A stretch of 64,000 nt of DNA from Dipteris shenzhenensis (Eukaryota; Polypodiophyta; Polypodiopsida; Gleicheniales): the NCBI GenBank assembly GCA_047967505.1, contig CM106539.1; one strand, given 5' to 3'. The position numbers and the translations under genes are program-made. A model generated the notes under the pieces. It had not been told where the DNA came from, ran no database searches, and saw nothing but the letters and a program-made list of their open reading frames with translations. This document shows positions 26,583 to 32,975 of this stretch, in pieces (the first letter of the stretch is position 1; each line of letters begins with the position of its first letter).

Positions 26583-29453
26583 ATCTATCTATCTATCTAT
26601 CTATATATTTGGCGACTCGCTAATAGCCTAGTTGTAACGTTTCTTGCAGAGTCCGCATAATCAAAAAATGCTAGACCCTCTAGAATAAATTGTTGAATCC
26701 TAGCCAAGGTGTCTAGCACAATGTACATATATACTTGAAGACCAAGCTAGACGAAATTCGATGTGAGTCGACCTTTGTAAAACTCCATTTTCAAAGTTCC
26801 TTGGACTGTTGTGTCTGGTCTGATTGTATCAAATTCCAAGGCATAGAATAGGCCCACCACATCGTCTTGTCCATCTTAGCCATCATTTCTTGGACATATC
26901 CATATTCATGTCAACTCCAGTCGTAGTGGAATAGAAATCTATCCTCTTTTCCAACTTTGTGGTCTGACCCGTGGACAAAAGGGTCCTCTTTGCCCTCTTG
27001 CAATATGGTTTGAGCCTTCTTAGAGTTCTTGTCTATTCTCTTGAACTCTTGCATGAAGTGGTTTACCATTCATATATCAAAATACTCACCTTAAACATAT
27101 CCATATTCATGTCAACTCCAGTAATAGTGGAATAGAAATCTATCCTCTCATACAATGATCCAACTCTATGGTTTGAGCTGTGGACAGAAGTCCTCTTTGC
27201 TCTCTTGCAATATGGTCTGAGCCTTCTTAGAGTTCGTGTCTATTCACTTGAACTCTTGCGCGAAGTGGTTCACCATTCAGATATCAAAATACTCACTGCC
27301 AGGATGCGTATCACGGGCAGTCGACTTGATCTCATAGATACCCTCCTCAATTGTTAGAAGGGAGACATCAGAGAAGTTGACTCATAGATGCCCTCCTCAA
27401 TTGTCGGGAGGGAGACATCAGAGGTATCGCCACTCAAATAAAAATAATAATTATTGTCAAGCCCATAGGTAATAGTGGCGACTGTAGGTATGATTCTCAT
27501 CACATTCAAGCATGTGATCATGCCAATGTCCTAATTTCATTCTCAAAACACAAAACCTATCTACGTTAGAGTTTGACAGCTTCCCACATTACAGCATGAC
27601 AGAGCTTATTGGATTAAAAATATTGTTCTCTAATGATAGAGTTTCTCGGATTTAAAGTATTGTTGTTTAATGAAGTTGCAATAAACTTTCAAAACTGAAA
27701 ATATTGATGTTTAATGAAGGTGCAATAAACTTTCCAAACGCACAAAGCATGCCTCCCCCAACGTGTCAATGACCAGAGCTTTGAAAACTCACCCATTAAC
27801 ACAACCCCTCTAAATTGGTAGCTGGTGGCCACCATATCCGAGCAAACAAACTTTGAAGCTTTCTTCTCCCCCAAGTACTCATGCAAAGACTTGCCCTTTA
27901 ACTTTTATGACATAACTTGCACATGCTTGCAAACTCTGGTTTTTACTCGGCATGTTGCTGTTTACCTATCATGGTAGAGCTTTCACTTTCTCGCAAGCTT
28001 GCTATCTCTTTCCTAATTTTTTGTCTCTCATATGCAAGCAAGGTGCGCAATGCACAATGCAACCTATGACACAATTACCTTCCATCATCACACTATCCAT
28101 TCTTTTTGTGTGGTTGCTGGTAATTATGGACCATGGCAAGAAATCTCTCTTAATCCAAATACCTATATCGGTAACACGAACGGGAAACTCGGATGGTACT
28201 TTTGAATAGCCAGCAAATTGCAAACAATGCCCTTTGTTGGAAGCTGACTTCTTCCACTATGTCCTACATCCACGATCAAAAGGCAAGCGGACCCTAAAAG
28301 GTTGCATTATCACTCACGATTATCTTGGGAGCACTGTGGAAAATGTTGTTGACTGAACTACGATCATGGGCTTCTAAGTTGTCATGAGGCCCTGGTATGA
28401 TCTTGAAAGGCCAGAGCTTAATGTCACTTTGGACATACAAAAAATCTTTGACCAATCAGCCTCTTGACATCTGCAGATGATGGTTGGAGGGGGTTTTGGC
28501 AAGGAGGCAGTCCTGATAGTGGAGAGAAGAGGGGCAATCTAGCTACTATGAGGGGGAAAGAAGAGGGATAAAGTGTATGAAGATGGAGTTGTGTACTTGC
28601 CTGCTAACAACTCCTTGCCTACTACCTTTTGTCTTCCTATTATATGCTTTGACTCCTTGTCATCCGTATTTTTACACCATCTTAGAGAAGTATTGCATTC
28701 TCTCGACTCACTTTGCCCTTGTCCTCGTCCGGATTTGGACTGTGCGTCACATTTTATAAGCAGAATACTTTTTGATTGAAACATCTTAACGGAGTTTTAT
28801 GGATTACGCAATGAAGTGAAGGTTATTTGCCCTGGAAAATTCAAGTCGCCAATATTACTGCATGCAAATTCTGCTTTACATCTTTCAAATTTTTACAGAT
28901 ACACAGATGACATGGAGCTCGAGGATGCTGTTCATACTGCTATTTTGACCTTGAAAGAAGGGTATGCTTTATTTTCATATTCGGGCAGAAAAATTAATGA
29001 TTACTGTATGCTGCCGGAATGAAAGACAGTAGAGAACTTAGATGCCTTTGCATCTGAGCGTGCAGTCGAAATGCTAGCAGAGTTTTAATTTAAGTTGCCA
29101 GAGTCTGCATGGGTAAATGTTAGGGATAATTATCACGCTAAAAAACAACAATCCCATGTTTATAAAGTGTCAAAGGGTGAGTTGAATTATGAATATGTGA
29201 AATAATTTTAAGCTTTTATTTGTCTTGCAGTTTTGAGGGCCAAATATCTGGAAAGAATATTGAGATTGGCGTTGTTGGATCTGATAGGATTTTCAGGTTA
29301 GTAAACTTGGAATTTGGCAGGTTCTGCTCGGTATGTGTTTTTGCGTGTTCTGTTTGTGGGTTCTACTTGGTCTTTTATGAAGTAAGTGCATTTTGAATCT
29401 GCAGAGTATTGACTCCAGCTGAGATAGACGATTATCTAGCTGAAGTGGAATAA
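3804..29453 (+). CDS. PAB1: 20S proteasome subunit alpha type-2, ten-exon gene
   Basis: Encodes alpha-2 of the 20S proteasome core, a structural outer-ring subunit of the ATP-dependent protein degradation machine in cytosol and nucleus. Coding exons: 3804-3921, 6127-6191, 6410-6456, 6637-6712, 6810-6877, 10119-10188, 10307-10392, 28899-28961, 29231-29296, 29405-29453. All introns are GT-AG and all phases agree, giving 235 codons plus TAA, the length I recall for Arabidopsis PAB1. The product opens with the alpha-subunit signature ([20 protein letters not shown]) and ends in [14 protein letters not shown]. The catalytic threonine of beta subunits is absent, as expected for an alpha subunit. 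No lesion was seen, so the gene is probably functional although intron 7 is 18.5 kb and full of transposons. Assignment rests on family knowledge; splice sites were read by eye. Confidence 0.95.
3922..6126 (+). other. PAB1 intron 1 (2205 bp)
   Basis: Lies between the phase-1 donor at 3922 and the TATAG acceptor ending at 6126. Open frames inside it (4549-4851 and 5323-5893) have no recognisable domain. The 5323-5760 part is C+T rich with repeated 'ctcagc' motifs. No transposon was identified. Confidence 0.8.
6127..6191 (+). CDS. PAB1: PAB1 exon 2
   Basis: Completes codon 40 and encodes [20 protein letters not shown] and the following two serines. The donor is GTATGT at 6192. Confidence 0.93.
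6410..6456 (+). CDS. PAB1: PAB1 exon 3
   Basis: Encodes [15 protein letters not shown] plus two bases of a serine codon. The acceptor is CGTAG ending at 6409 and the donor is GTTTCT at 6457. Confidence 0.92.
6637..6712 (+). CDS. PAB1: PAB1 exon 4
   Basis: Encodes the [20 protein letters not shown] stretch and ends YYRVYK, with no split codon at the 3' end. The donor is GTACAG at 6713. Confidence 0.93.
6810..6877 (+). CDS. PAB1: PAB1 exon 5
   Basis: Encodes [20 protein letters not shown] followed by QS and two bases of a glycine codon. The donor is GTGAGT at 6878. Confidence 0.93.
6878..10118 (+). other. PAB1 intron 5 (3241 bp)
   Basis: No gene is recognisable inside. Imperfect repeats of 'gagggtaagctg..aattcaca' occur near 8103 and 8261. 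A 60-codon open frame at 9018-9200 has acidic and basic patches but no family resemblance. The acceptor GTGTAG ends at 10118 and restores the conserved SGGVRPFGV reading, which decides this splice site over the AG two bases downstream. Confidence 0.8.
10119..10188 (+). CDS. PAB1: PAB1 exon 6
   Basis: Encodes [20 protein letters not shown] and ends LYQ. The donor is GTGATA at 10189. Confidence 0.93.
10307..10392 (+). CDS. PAB1: PAB1 exon 7
   Basis: Encodes [20 protein letters not shown] and NAKTFLEK plus two bases of an arginine codon. The donor is GTCAGT at 10393, opening the 18.5-kb intron. Confidence 0.93.
11589..11736 (+). repeat. 74-bp tandem duplication
   Basis: Two adjacent copies of a 74-bp unit (11589-11662 and 11663-11736), each containing 'gatgtatgagagagcttc' and ending 'cattaggacata', differ at only a few bases. 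It lies upstream of the gypsy primer-binding site, possibly within its degraded 5' LTR. Confidence 0.85.
12779..12790 (+). promoter_or_regulatory. Primer-binding site of the gypsy element (tRNA-iMet type)
   Basis: TGGTATCAGAGC is the standard plant LTR-retrotransposon primer-binding site, complementary to the 3' end of initiator methionine tRNA. A preceding 'tgtca' around 12772-12776 would fit a 5' LTR ending in CA. It fixes the element's orientation as + strand and its 5' LTR as upstream of 12.78 kb, although neither LTR could be delimited. Confidence 0.8.
12994..13060 (+). repeat. (GA)n microsatellite
   Basis: An almost perfect GA dinucleotide run of about 65 bp in the leader region between the gypsy primer-binding site and gag. 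Confidence 0.95.
13616..14570 (+). pseudogene. Ty3/gypsy gag relic
   Basis: Capsid-like gag of the gypsy element. The first ATG (13616) opens a frame stopped by TAG at 13685. The retrotransposon gag domain is readable at 13826-14332 (WLHKWQVHF, then [10 protein letters not shown], then [11 protein letters not shown]). A partial zinc knuckle with GHAQNDC survives near 14530-14555, having lost the usual first cysteine pair. At least two frame changes separate these pieces, so it cannot make a full Gag. Confidence 0.75.
14600..15000 (+). pseudogene. Ty3/gypsy aspartic protease relic
   Basis: A retropepsin-like segment reads [15 protein letters not shown] near 14748-14790. The catalytic triad is normally D-S/T-G; here it reads D-P-G, so the active-site serine or threonine is lost. 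The next pieces ('[10 protein letters not shown]', near 14876) are in a different frame. Confidence 0.65.
15250..15905 (+). pseudogene. Ty3/gypsy reverse transcriptase relic
   Basis: Readable blocks in several frames: [20 protein letters not shown] (from 15412), [17 protein letters not shown], then [18 protein letters not shown] (from 15619). The catalytic Y-x-D-D box, expected just after 15710, reads CYDILVY: bases are missing and only one aspartate remains. Frameshifts at about 15580 and 15715. The enzyme is inactive. Confidence 0.8.
15906..16520 (+). pseudogene. Ty3/gypsy RNase H relic
   Basis: Connection and RNase H regions read [20 protein letters not shown], then [17 protein letters not shown] (the usual TDAS is altered to VDVSA), a stop at about 16257, then [20 protein letters not shown] and the 'NSLADALSR' end near 16475-16500. 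Order and spacing match gypsy polyproteins. Confidence 0.75.
16521..17890 (+). pseudogene. Ty3/gypsy integrase relic with trace of a chromodomain
   Basis: The zinc-binding end is readable ([11 protein letters not shown] then CRVCQ, near 16790-16860), then [20 protein letters not shown] with the first catalytic aspartate. The second aspartate is in VSDRDSKF near 17120; the DGSTEKVNQ block near 17220 holds the glutamate. Stops interrupt 17036-17320. The C-terminal [19 protein letters not shown] segment ends at a stop at 17777. A short [13 protein letters not shown] reading near 17818-17860 resembles a chromodomain, as in plant chromoviruses; that point is tentative. Confidence 0.7.
18094..18420 (+). 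repeat. 174-bp tandem duplication
   Basis: Copies at 18094-18267 and 18268 to about 18420 share 'gacattgactccaaagcac', 'ggtcctacta' and 'ggtggtagcagc'. They are clearly diverged (estimated by eye). No coding meaning was seen. Confidence 0.8.
18433..20032 (+). other. Intronic non-coding stretch, possible degraded gypsy 3' LTR
   Basis: No gene was recognised. The stretch contains a TATA-like 'gcttatatatataca' near 18679 and an approximately 50-bp duplication ending in 'ttgggcagccatag' (18903-19000). Its position fits a 3' LTR for the gypsy relic, but I could not match it to sequence upstream of 12779. Confidence 0.3.
20033..20258 (+). repeat. (CT)n / (CCCT)n simple-sequence tract
   Basis: Over 200 bp of polypyrimidine with interspersed 'tgtgtgtg' runs. 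It generates spurious Ser-Leu and Arg-Glu open frames on both strands. The tract ends in a C run into which copia-A inserted. Confidence 0.95.
20259..20450 (-). repeat. Copia-A 3' LTR
   Basis: 192 bp. On the minus strand it runs TGTTGGGGATAAAGG ... TTGTTCCCATCA. It differs from the other LTR at one base (aaagAatag here, aaagCatag at the right end). It abuts the target duplication CCCCC at 20254-20258. Confidence 0.95.
20451..20461 (-). promoter_or_regulatory. Copia-A polypurine tract
   Basis: On the minus strand AAGTGGGAGAT lies immediately before the 3' LTR, the expected priming site for plus-strand DNA synthesis. Confidence 0.8.
20543..21832 (-). pseudogene. Copia-A reverse transcriptase and RNase H
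   Basis: 429 codons of the pol C-terminal half. The reverse transcriptase shows [26 protein letters not shown] and the catalytic box [11 protein letters not shown] with both aspartates. RNase H shows [30 protein letters not shown] and [19 protein letters not shown]. This stretch is intact in itself but is separated from the upstream part of pol by an in-frame TAG near 21866; the true frame begins upstream of the Met at 21832. Confidence 0.9.
21866..22297 (-). pseudogene. Copia-A pol linker and reverse transcriptase N-terminus
   Basis: Reads [20 protein letters not shown] followed by VYKIKVTPN and [12 protein letters not shown], the classic start of the copia reverse transcriptase, then a TAG where most copies carry a sense codon. 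The sequence after the TAG ([15 protein letters not shown]) is in the same frame, so only the stop separates the two halves. Confidence 0.85.
22333..23055 (-). pseudogene. Copia-A integrase core
   Basis: Contains [13 protein letters not shown] (second catalytic aspartate) and the [17 protein letters not shown] block holding the catalytic glutamate, then the C-terminal region with [13 protein letters not shown]. It is out of frame with the preceding integrase segment because one base is missing near 23060, and with the following segment near 22320. Confidence 0.88.
23073..23744 (-). pseudogene. Copia-A protease and integrase zinc-binding region
   Basis: The aspartic protease reads [12 protein letters not shown] with the D-S-G triad intact. 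The GAG-pre-integrase segment shows [17 protein letters not shown] and [10 protein letters not shown] (H-H-C-C zinc site), then [11 protein letters not shown] with the first integrase aspartate. The frame ends at a stop created by a one-base deletion. Confidence 0.9.
23741..24060 (-). pseudogene. Copia-A nucleocapsid zinc knuckle segment
   Basis: Reads [18 protein letters not shown], a CX2CX4HX4C RNA-binding knuckle, in a lysine-rich context. Upstream a [15 protein letters not shown] segment is readable, then a stop near 24040, so the link to capsid is broken. Confidence 0.82.
24125..24631 (-). pseudogene. Copia-A gag (capsid, UBN2 type)
   Basis: The start [19 protein letters not shown] at 24631 is chosen because it is the first Met at the beginning of the recognisable gag homology. 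It continues with W-x2-Q at [30 protein letters not shown] and LPESWDIF. It stops early at 24125, shortly after ESWDIFRTA, where most relatives continue into the knuckle region. Confidence 0.85.
24632..26215 (-). other. Copia-A 5' leader
   Basis: About 1.6 kb between primer site and gag without a convincing reading frame. Long leaders are common in plant copia elements. Open frames here on either strand show no domain. Confidence 0.6.
26216..26231 (-). promoter_or_regulatory. Copia-A primer-binding site (tRNA-iMet)
   Basis: The minus strand reads TGGTATCAGAGCCATC two bases inside the 5' LTR, complementary to initiator methionine tRNA. Confidence 0.88.
26234..26425 (-). repeat. Copia-A 5' LTR
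   Basis: 192 bp, carrying the element's promoter by analogy. It is followed on the + strand by CCCCC at 26426-26430, the second target-site copy. Confidence 0.95.
26515..26612 (+). repeat. (CT)n-(TA)n-(CTAT)n compound microsatellite
   Basis: A CT run, then about 18 TA units, then about 7 CTAT units. It forms the right-hand continuation of the simple-sequence region that copia-A interrupts. Confidence 0.95.
26894..27300 (+). repeat. Tandem duplication of about 201 bp
   Basis: Copies at 26894-27094 and 27095 to about 27300 share 'acatatccatattcatgtca', 'ctcttgcaatatgg' and end 'atatcaaaatactcac'. They are imperfect, with small indels. A smaller duplication around 'agggagacatcagag' follows at 27357-27425. 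Confidence 0.85.
28899..28961 (+). CDS. PAB1: PAB1 exon 8
   Basis: Encodes [20 protein letters not shown] after the split arginine codon and ends with two bases of a glycine codon. The donor is GTATGC at 28962. Confidence 0.93.
29231..29296 (+). CDS. PAB1: PAB1 exon 9
   Basis: Encodes [20 protein letters not shown] and F, then two bases of an arginine codon. The acceptor is CTTGCAG and the donor is GTTAGT at 29297. Confidence 0.93.
29405..29453 (+). CDS. PAB1: PAB1 exon 10 with stop
   Basis: Encodes [15 protein letters not shown] and the TAA stop at 29451-29453. The acceptor is CTGCAG ending at 29404. Confidence 0.93.
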
Positions 29454-31205
29454 GGCACTGTTGTCAGTTCATCTTTTGGTTCCCAGTGCTTTCCTGCACC
29501 GGTGTGCATGCAGTTGCTTTTCAGCAGACATATTTTGTTATGCACGTCTTCAAGAGGACTTTCCTCAATTTCTTGTTAGTAAACATTATGAGAACTTGGC
29601 ATGATGGCAGAGGTTACATAGGCCACATCAGTTCAGAGGCTGGAACAAAGAGACTTTGACACGGTGTGTCCTTAAAGTTGGGGGTGACACGGGAGGAACA
29701 TCCCCCCATCCAACCTTCCTCCTTACATGACATAATGGGGACATTTGTTTTTGGGACTGCAAAGACTTAATATTTCATTTTCAGAATGTTCTTGGTTAGT
29801 TTGCACAGCAGGTGGTGACATTATCTTTTAGACTCTTCAAGACCGTCCTCTCTATAGGAAGGACGAGGTCTTATCTTCGTCCAAGGTTTGGGTTTGAAAT
29901 AGTTCGGTCAGCCACAGCATCCAATACTTGTGGGCAATGGTAAGACGGGCAGTGGATTTTGTCTTATATGTTCTCAGCATCGGAAATCAAGTCGTTGTCG
30001 CCATTTGTCCCTGGGAAGAGTCTCAAAGGTGTGGTTCCCTAAATAGGGTGGAGTAAATAGGGTGGAGTGGAGGGGTTTGCATTTTAGTTTGTTAGGCAGT
30101 GGCCTCAGAAGTCGTTGATTTGGACGAGCTTATCGCAGGACGAACAGTTTGGATGGGTCTTTGAGTGTTGGTGAGTCCAGGATAGTGATCTTGAACATGT
30201 ATGCATCTGGATGTAGACAACACGGCCTTGCTTTCGAGAGGTGGTTGACTAAATGCCTTAAAGATGTCTACTCTTGGATTGTTGGAGTTGACTTTAACAA
30301 CCAAGAGTTTTAGGGACAATTAGGGAGGTGCTTCTTTCTTTGAGATGCTTGCTGCGGAGAGGAGTACCCAGGAGCAATTCATCTTCGCGATCAGTGGTAG
30401 AGATCCATGGAGAGAGGCGGAGGGAATTGGGCATTGGATAGGGTGGCTCTATGGGCTTTCTAGTAGGTACTACGATGTCATATTAGAGCAGTGCCACCGT
30501 GGACTCCCCCAAAAGGAGGTTCACATCCTAGATCTTTAGGAGGAGGTGCAACATGCAGTAGTTGAGATTTGGTAGTAGCCAAAGGAGGACGCAAGGGTGG
30601 GTGGCCTTCTTCGGTGTAGAGAAGCAATGAGGATCTAAAGGAGACGCGCTTTGCAGGGGCAAAAGAGAGCTTTGAGACGAGACCTGGTATCCATAGACTT
30701 AGAAAGCATGATCCAAGCTCCCAGTGGCTCAGTGATTGGTATGAGATCGTAAGGAAAGCCGAGTTCTCATACCACTCCTCTCGAGCTAGATGGGTTCAGT
30801 AAGGAGAAAGGATGACCAAATAGTTCTTCCAAACCGTTGGGTCACGTTCAGCTAGGACGCAACTTCAACAGTTGCGATATGCGCATGAGTAGATGCACAT
30901 TGAGATTCTTGAGATGACCATAGACTTTTGTCAACAATTCTTGTAGTTCGAGGAGTCTCTCTTGGTTCTTGTAGCCCAAGAGGCAGTGTGGGATCAGATT
31001 TCGATAGTAGTCCCATCAAGCTTGAGCAAGCCATCAAGCTTGAGCAGGCATCTGGAGGCACCATTCATTGATGAGGAGCTTTGGCGGAAGTGTCTTAGGG
31101 AGGATAGCTTGACCCCGGTCTTCTTTCGGAGCTTTTGAAAGCTTATCCTCACTTCATTGCGGTTGGCTTATTAGGAGATCTTTGATTCGGGCTCATTGCC
31201 TCAAA
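29454..31205 (+). other. 3' flank of PAB1, no gene recognised
   Basis: Presumably begins with the proteasome 3' UTR; no canonical AATAAA was seen in the first few hundred bases. Short open frames at 30092-30319 and 30345-30539 have no recognisable family. Composition becomes less AT-rich after 30 kb. Confidence 0.45.
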
Positions 31206-31536
31206 CTAGAGTGCTTGTCCAGCTGGGCTATCTTGTTTTTTGCTATCTTGTTCAATTGCATGTAACCTTTTTTAGAGATGTTGTTCGGAGAAAGACAAAT
31301 TCCTATTCTTTGCATTGTAAGCAAATCTATTGTCATTCCACTTCGAGCGAACGACGAGGAGATGTATTTCAGAAATGTATAAATAATAAATCTAAACGAA
31401 ATTGAGCCAGAAGCATGCAAGTGTGACAGGAAAAATCCAAACCCAAAGCTGCATTGCATGTATGACAAAAGTTCCAAGACCATTTGCAACTTCATTGGAT
31501 CCCTTTTTTCGAAGGCACAAATGTATATTTTTTGGG

Positions 31537-32824
31537 TCAAATTATGTTCCTACGCTTTAGGAAATAGTACTTCCGCGCTCTGGCCGGATGGCCCTCGAGC
31601 GTGTTGTAACCTAATGGACCTACTGTGTTGTGGCTCCTTATGTAGTACTGCTCTAAAGTTCGTGCTTTGTCTACGGTGTCTGTTGTTTCCAAAACTTTGA
31701 TTTCGAAATTTTCTTCAAAGGGCTTGTAACGTTGCAAGTCCTCTTTCATTTTCGCCGGTGGTTTTTTATTGTGCTGTTTGATCCTCTGCGGCAGGTCCGT
31801 CGTGCTCCCTATGTACTTTCTGTTGTTGGGCTTGCACGTGATGCAGTAGACGACGAGGCTCGCGCGATTCCCTTGCGCGGGCGCTTCAGTGGAGGCTCCT
31901 CCTTCATCTCGAGGCTCGCGTCTTTCAATGTCGTACCTGCGAAAACATTGACAATTACGTTAGTCATCGAGGTTTTCGGTCTTTTTTTTTCATTTGACGT
32001 CCATAATAGAATGCATTTATTTACTTGCCCTGGTTTTTCTCTGTTGCCGTGAAAGGATCGTTTCCAATCCTGAAACGCTCCTCGTATAAGTCCCTGTCGA
32101 AAATATACGTTAGCTTCTCCATTGTCGTCACCGGGTGCGTCGCGTCGTGCGTCCCTCCAAATTGTTCCATGAATTGTTCGAGTATAGCCGTTGCTTGATC
32201 GCGCGTCGTGTCCCTCAGCAACTCCAAGGATACGTTGTACCCGTAATGCAGCAGCTCGCACGCATACGCTGTGATCCCTTTCGTCTTCGTGTCTAGTAGC
32301 TTCTGCCCCTCCAAACTTTCCATCATCCTATCGGTCTCATCGAACTCAATGTCAAGCTCGACAAGGATCTCTTTGAGGAGTCCTGCAGGAGAAGTGCAAT
32401 CGATGATGAGTTTTGTTGTTCTTGCAACTCGTTAAATCTTTTTCTCAATTGTTGTGTTTCTTTTAAATTTTCGGAAGCATTACGCACCATTTGCGAATCT
32501 CAAGCCTCCCGGCTCTCTTTTAGCTGGCAAACGCCTATTGCAGTTGTCAATGAAGTCGCGTAGTTCTGCATACGTGTTGAAGCCGTTGATGTAAGCTCCC
32601 GGACGTTCTCCTGCATTGTTTGCTAGCCGGAATTGCTTTGTGGTTAGGAAGAACCTCCTCTTTGCTGGTGGAGGTTTTGTTGCCTTCGCGTTGCTTTTGT
32701 ATAGCGCAAATAGCTGCTTGCAGGCACGACTTATTACACCGTCTTTTCAAATGAGCCGTCTTTTTAAATCTTCAAGAAGAAAAGATTCTTTCACGCTGGT
32801 GGAATTTACCTTGTCTGCGTCCAT
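31537..32824 (-). CDS. GIY-YIG nuclease-domain protein, four-exon gene beside the Helitron replicase
   Basis: Reconstructed by eye: exons 32810-32824, 32488-32713, 32025-32382, 31537-31936 (minus strand). The introns are 96, 105 and 88 bp, all GT-AG, phases 0, 1 and 2, and the total is 999 bp, encoding 332 aa with no internal stop. The last exon holds a GIY-YIG domain at about residues 228-315: LVVYCITCKPNNRKYIGST gives the two tyrosines (230 and 241) and the YIG, R251 and H255 lie in LPQRIKQHNKK, the metal-binding glutamate is E295 in ARTLEQYYIR, and N311 is in GPLGYNTLEG. Residues 1-200 match no family I know; they include a proline- and lysine-rich stretch and an acidic, helix-rich middle. 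GIY-YIG domains cut DNA in homing endonucleases, repair nucleases and Penelope-like elements. The start lies 151 bp downstream of the replicase stop, same strand. The start ATG is the first in phase with exon 2. Confidence 0.75.
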
Positions 32825-32975
32825 GTCTTATGCTGCGATGTCCCGAGCTTTATGATTCTCTGCACCTGTTCTCGACAACAGACAAGATATTAAAACCATT
32901 TTCCTTGCACGCATGTTTGACGCAACATATTCATGACTTGCCTCTGCCTTTTTCAATCTCTGGTAGTGAATACCT

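Larger units (their letters stand above)
10393..28898 (+). other. PAB1 intron 7 (18,506 bp) holding nested retroelements
   Basis: The intron is bounded by GTCAGT at 10393 and TTTTACAG ending at 28898; the flanking exons join in phase 2 to give the conserved [11 protein letters not shown]. It contains a decayed gypsy element, several tandem duplications, microsatellites and the copia-A insertion. The two retroelements lie on opposite strands. A functional gene model requires this whole stretch to be transcribed and spliced out. Confidence 0.88.

Noticed and set aside
32021-32030. GC-AG splice donor (GGGCAAGT) for the GIY-YIG gene exon 3
   Set aside because: It gives the wrong phase for the GIY-YIG reading frame; the GTAAAT donor four bases later gives the matching phase 2.
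31809-32261. Minus-strand 150-codon frame overlapping the GIY-YIG gene
   Set aside because: Runs through the third intron in another frame and resembles nothing; it is a shadow of the spliced gene.
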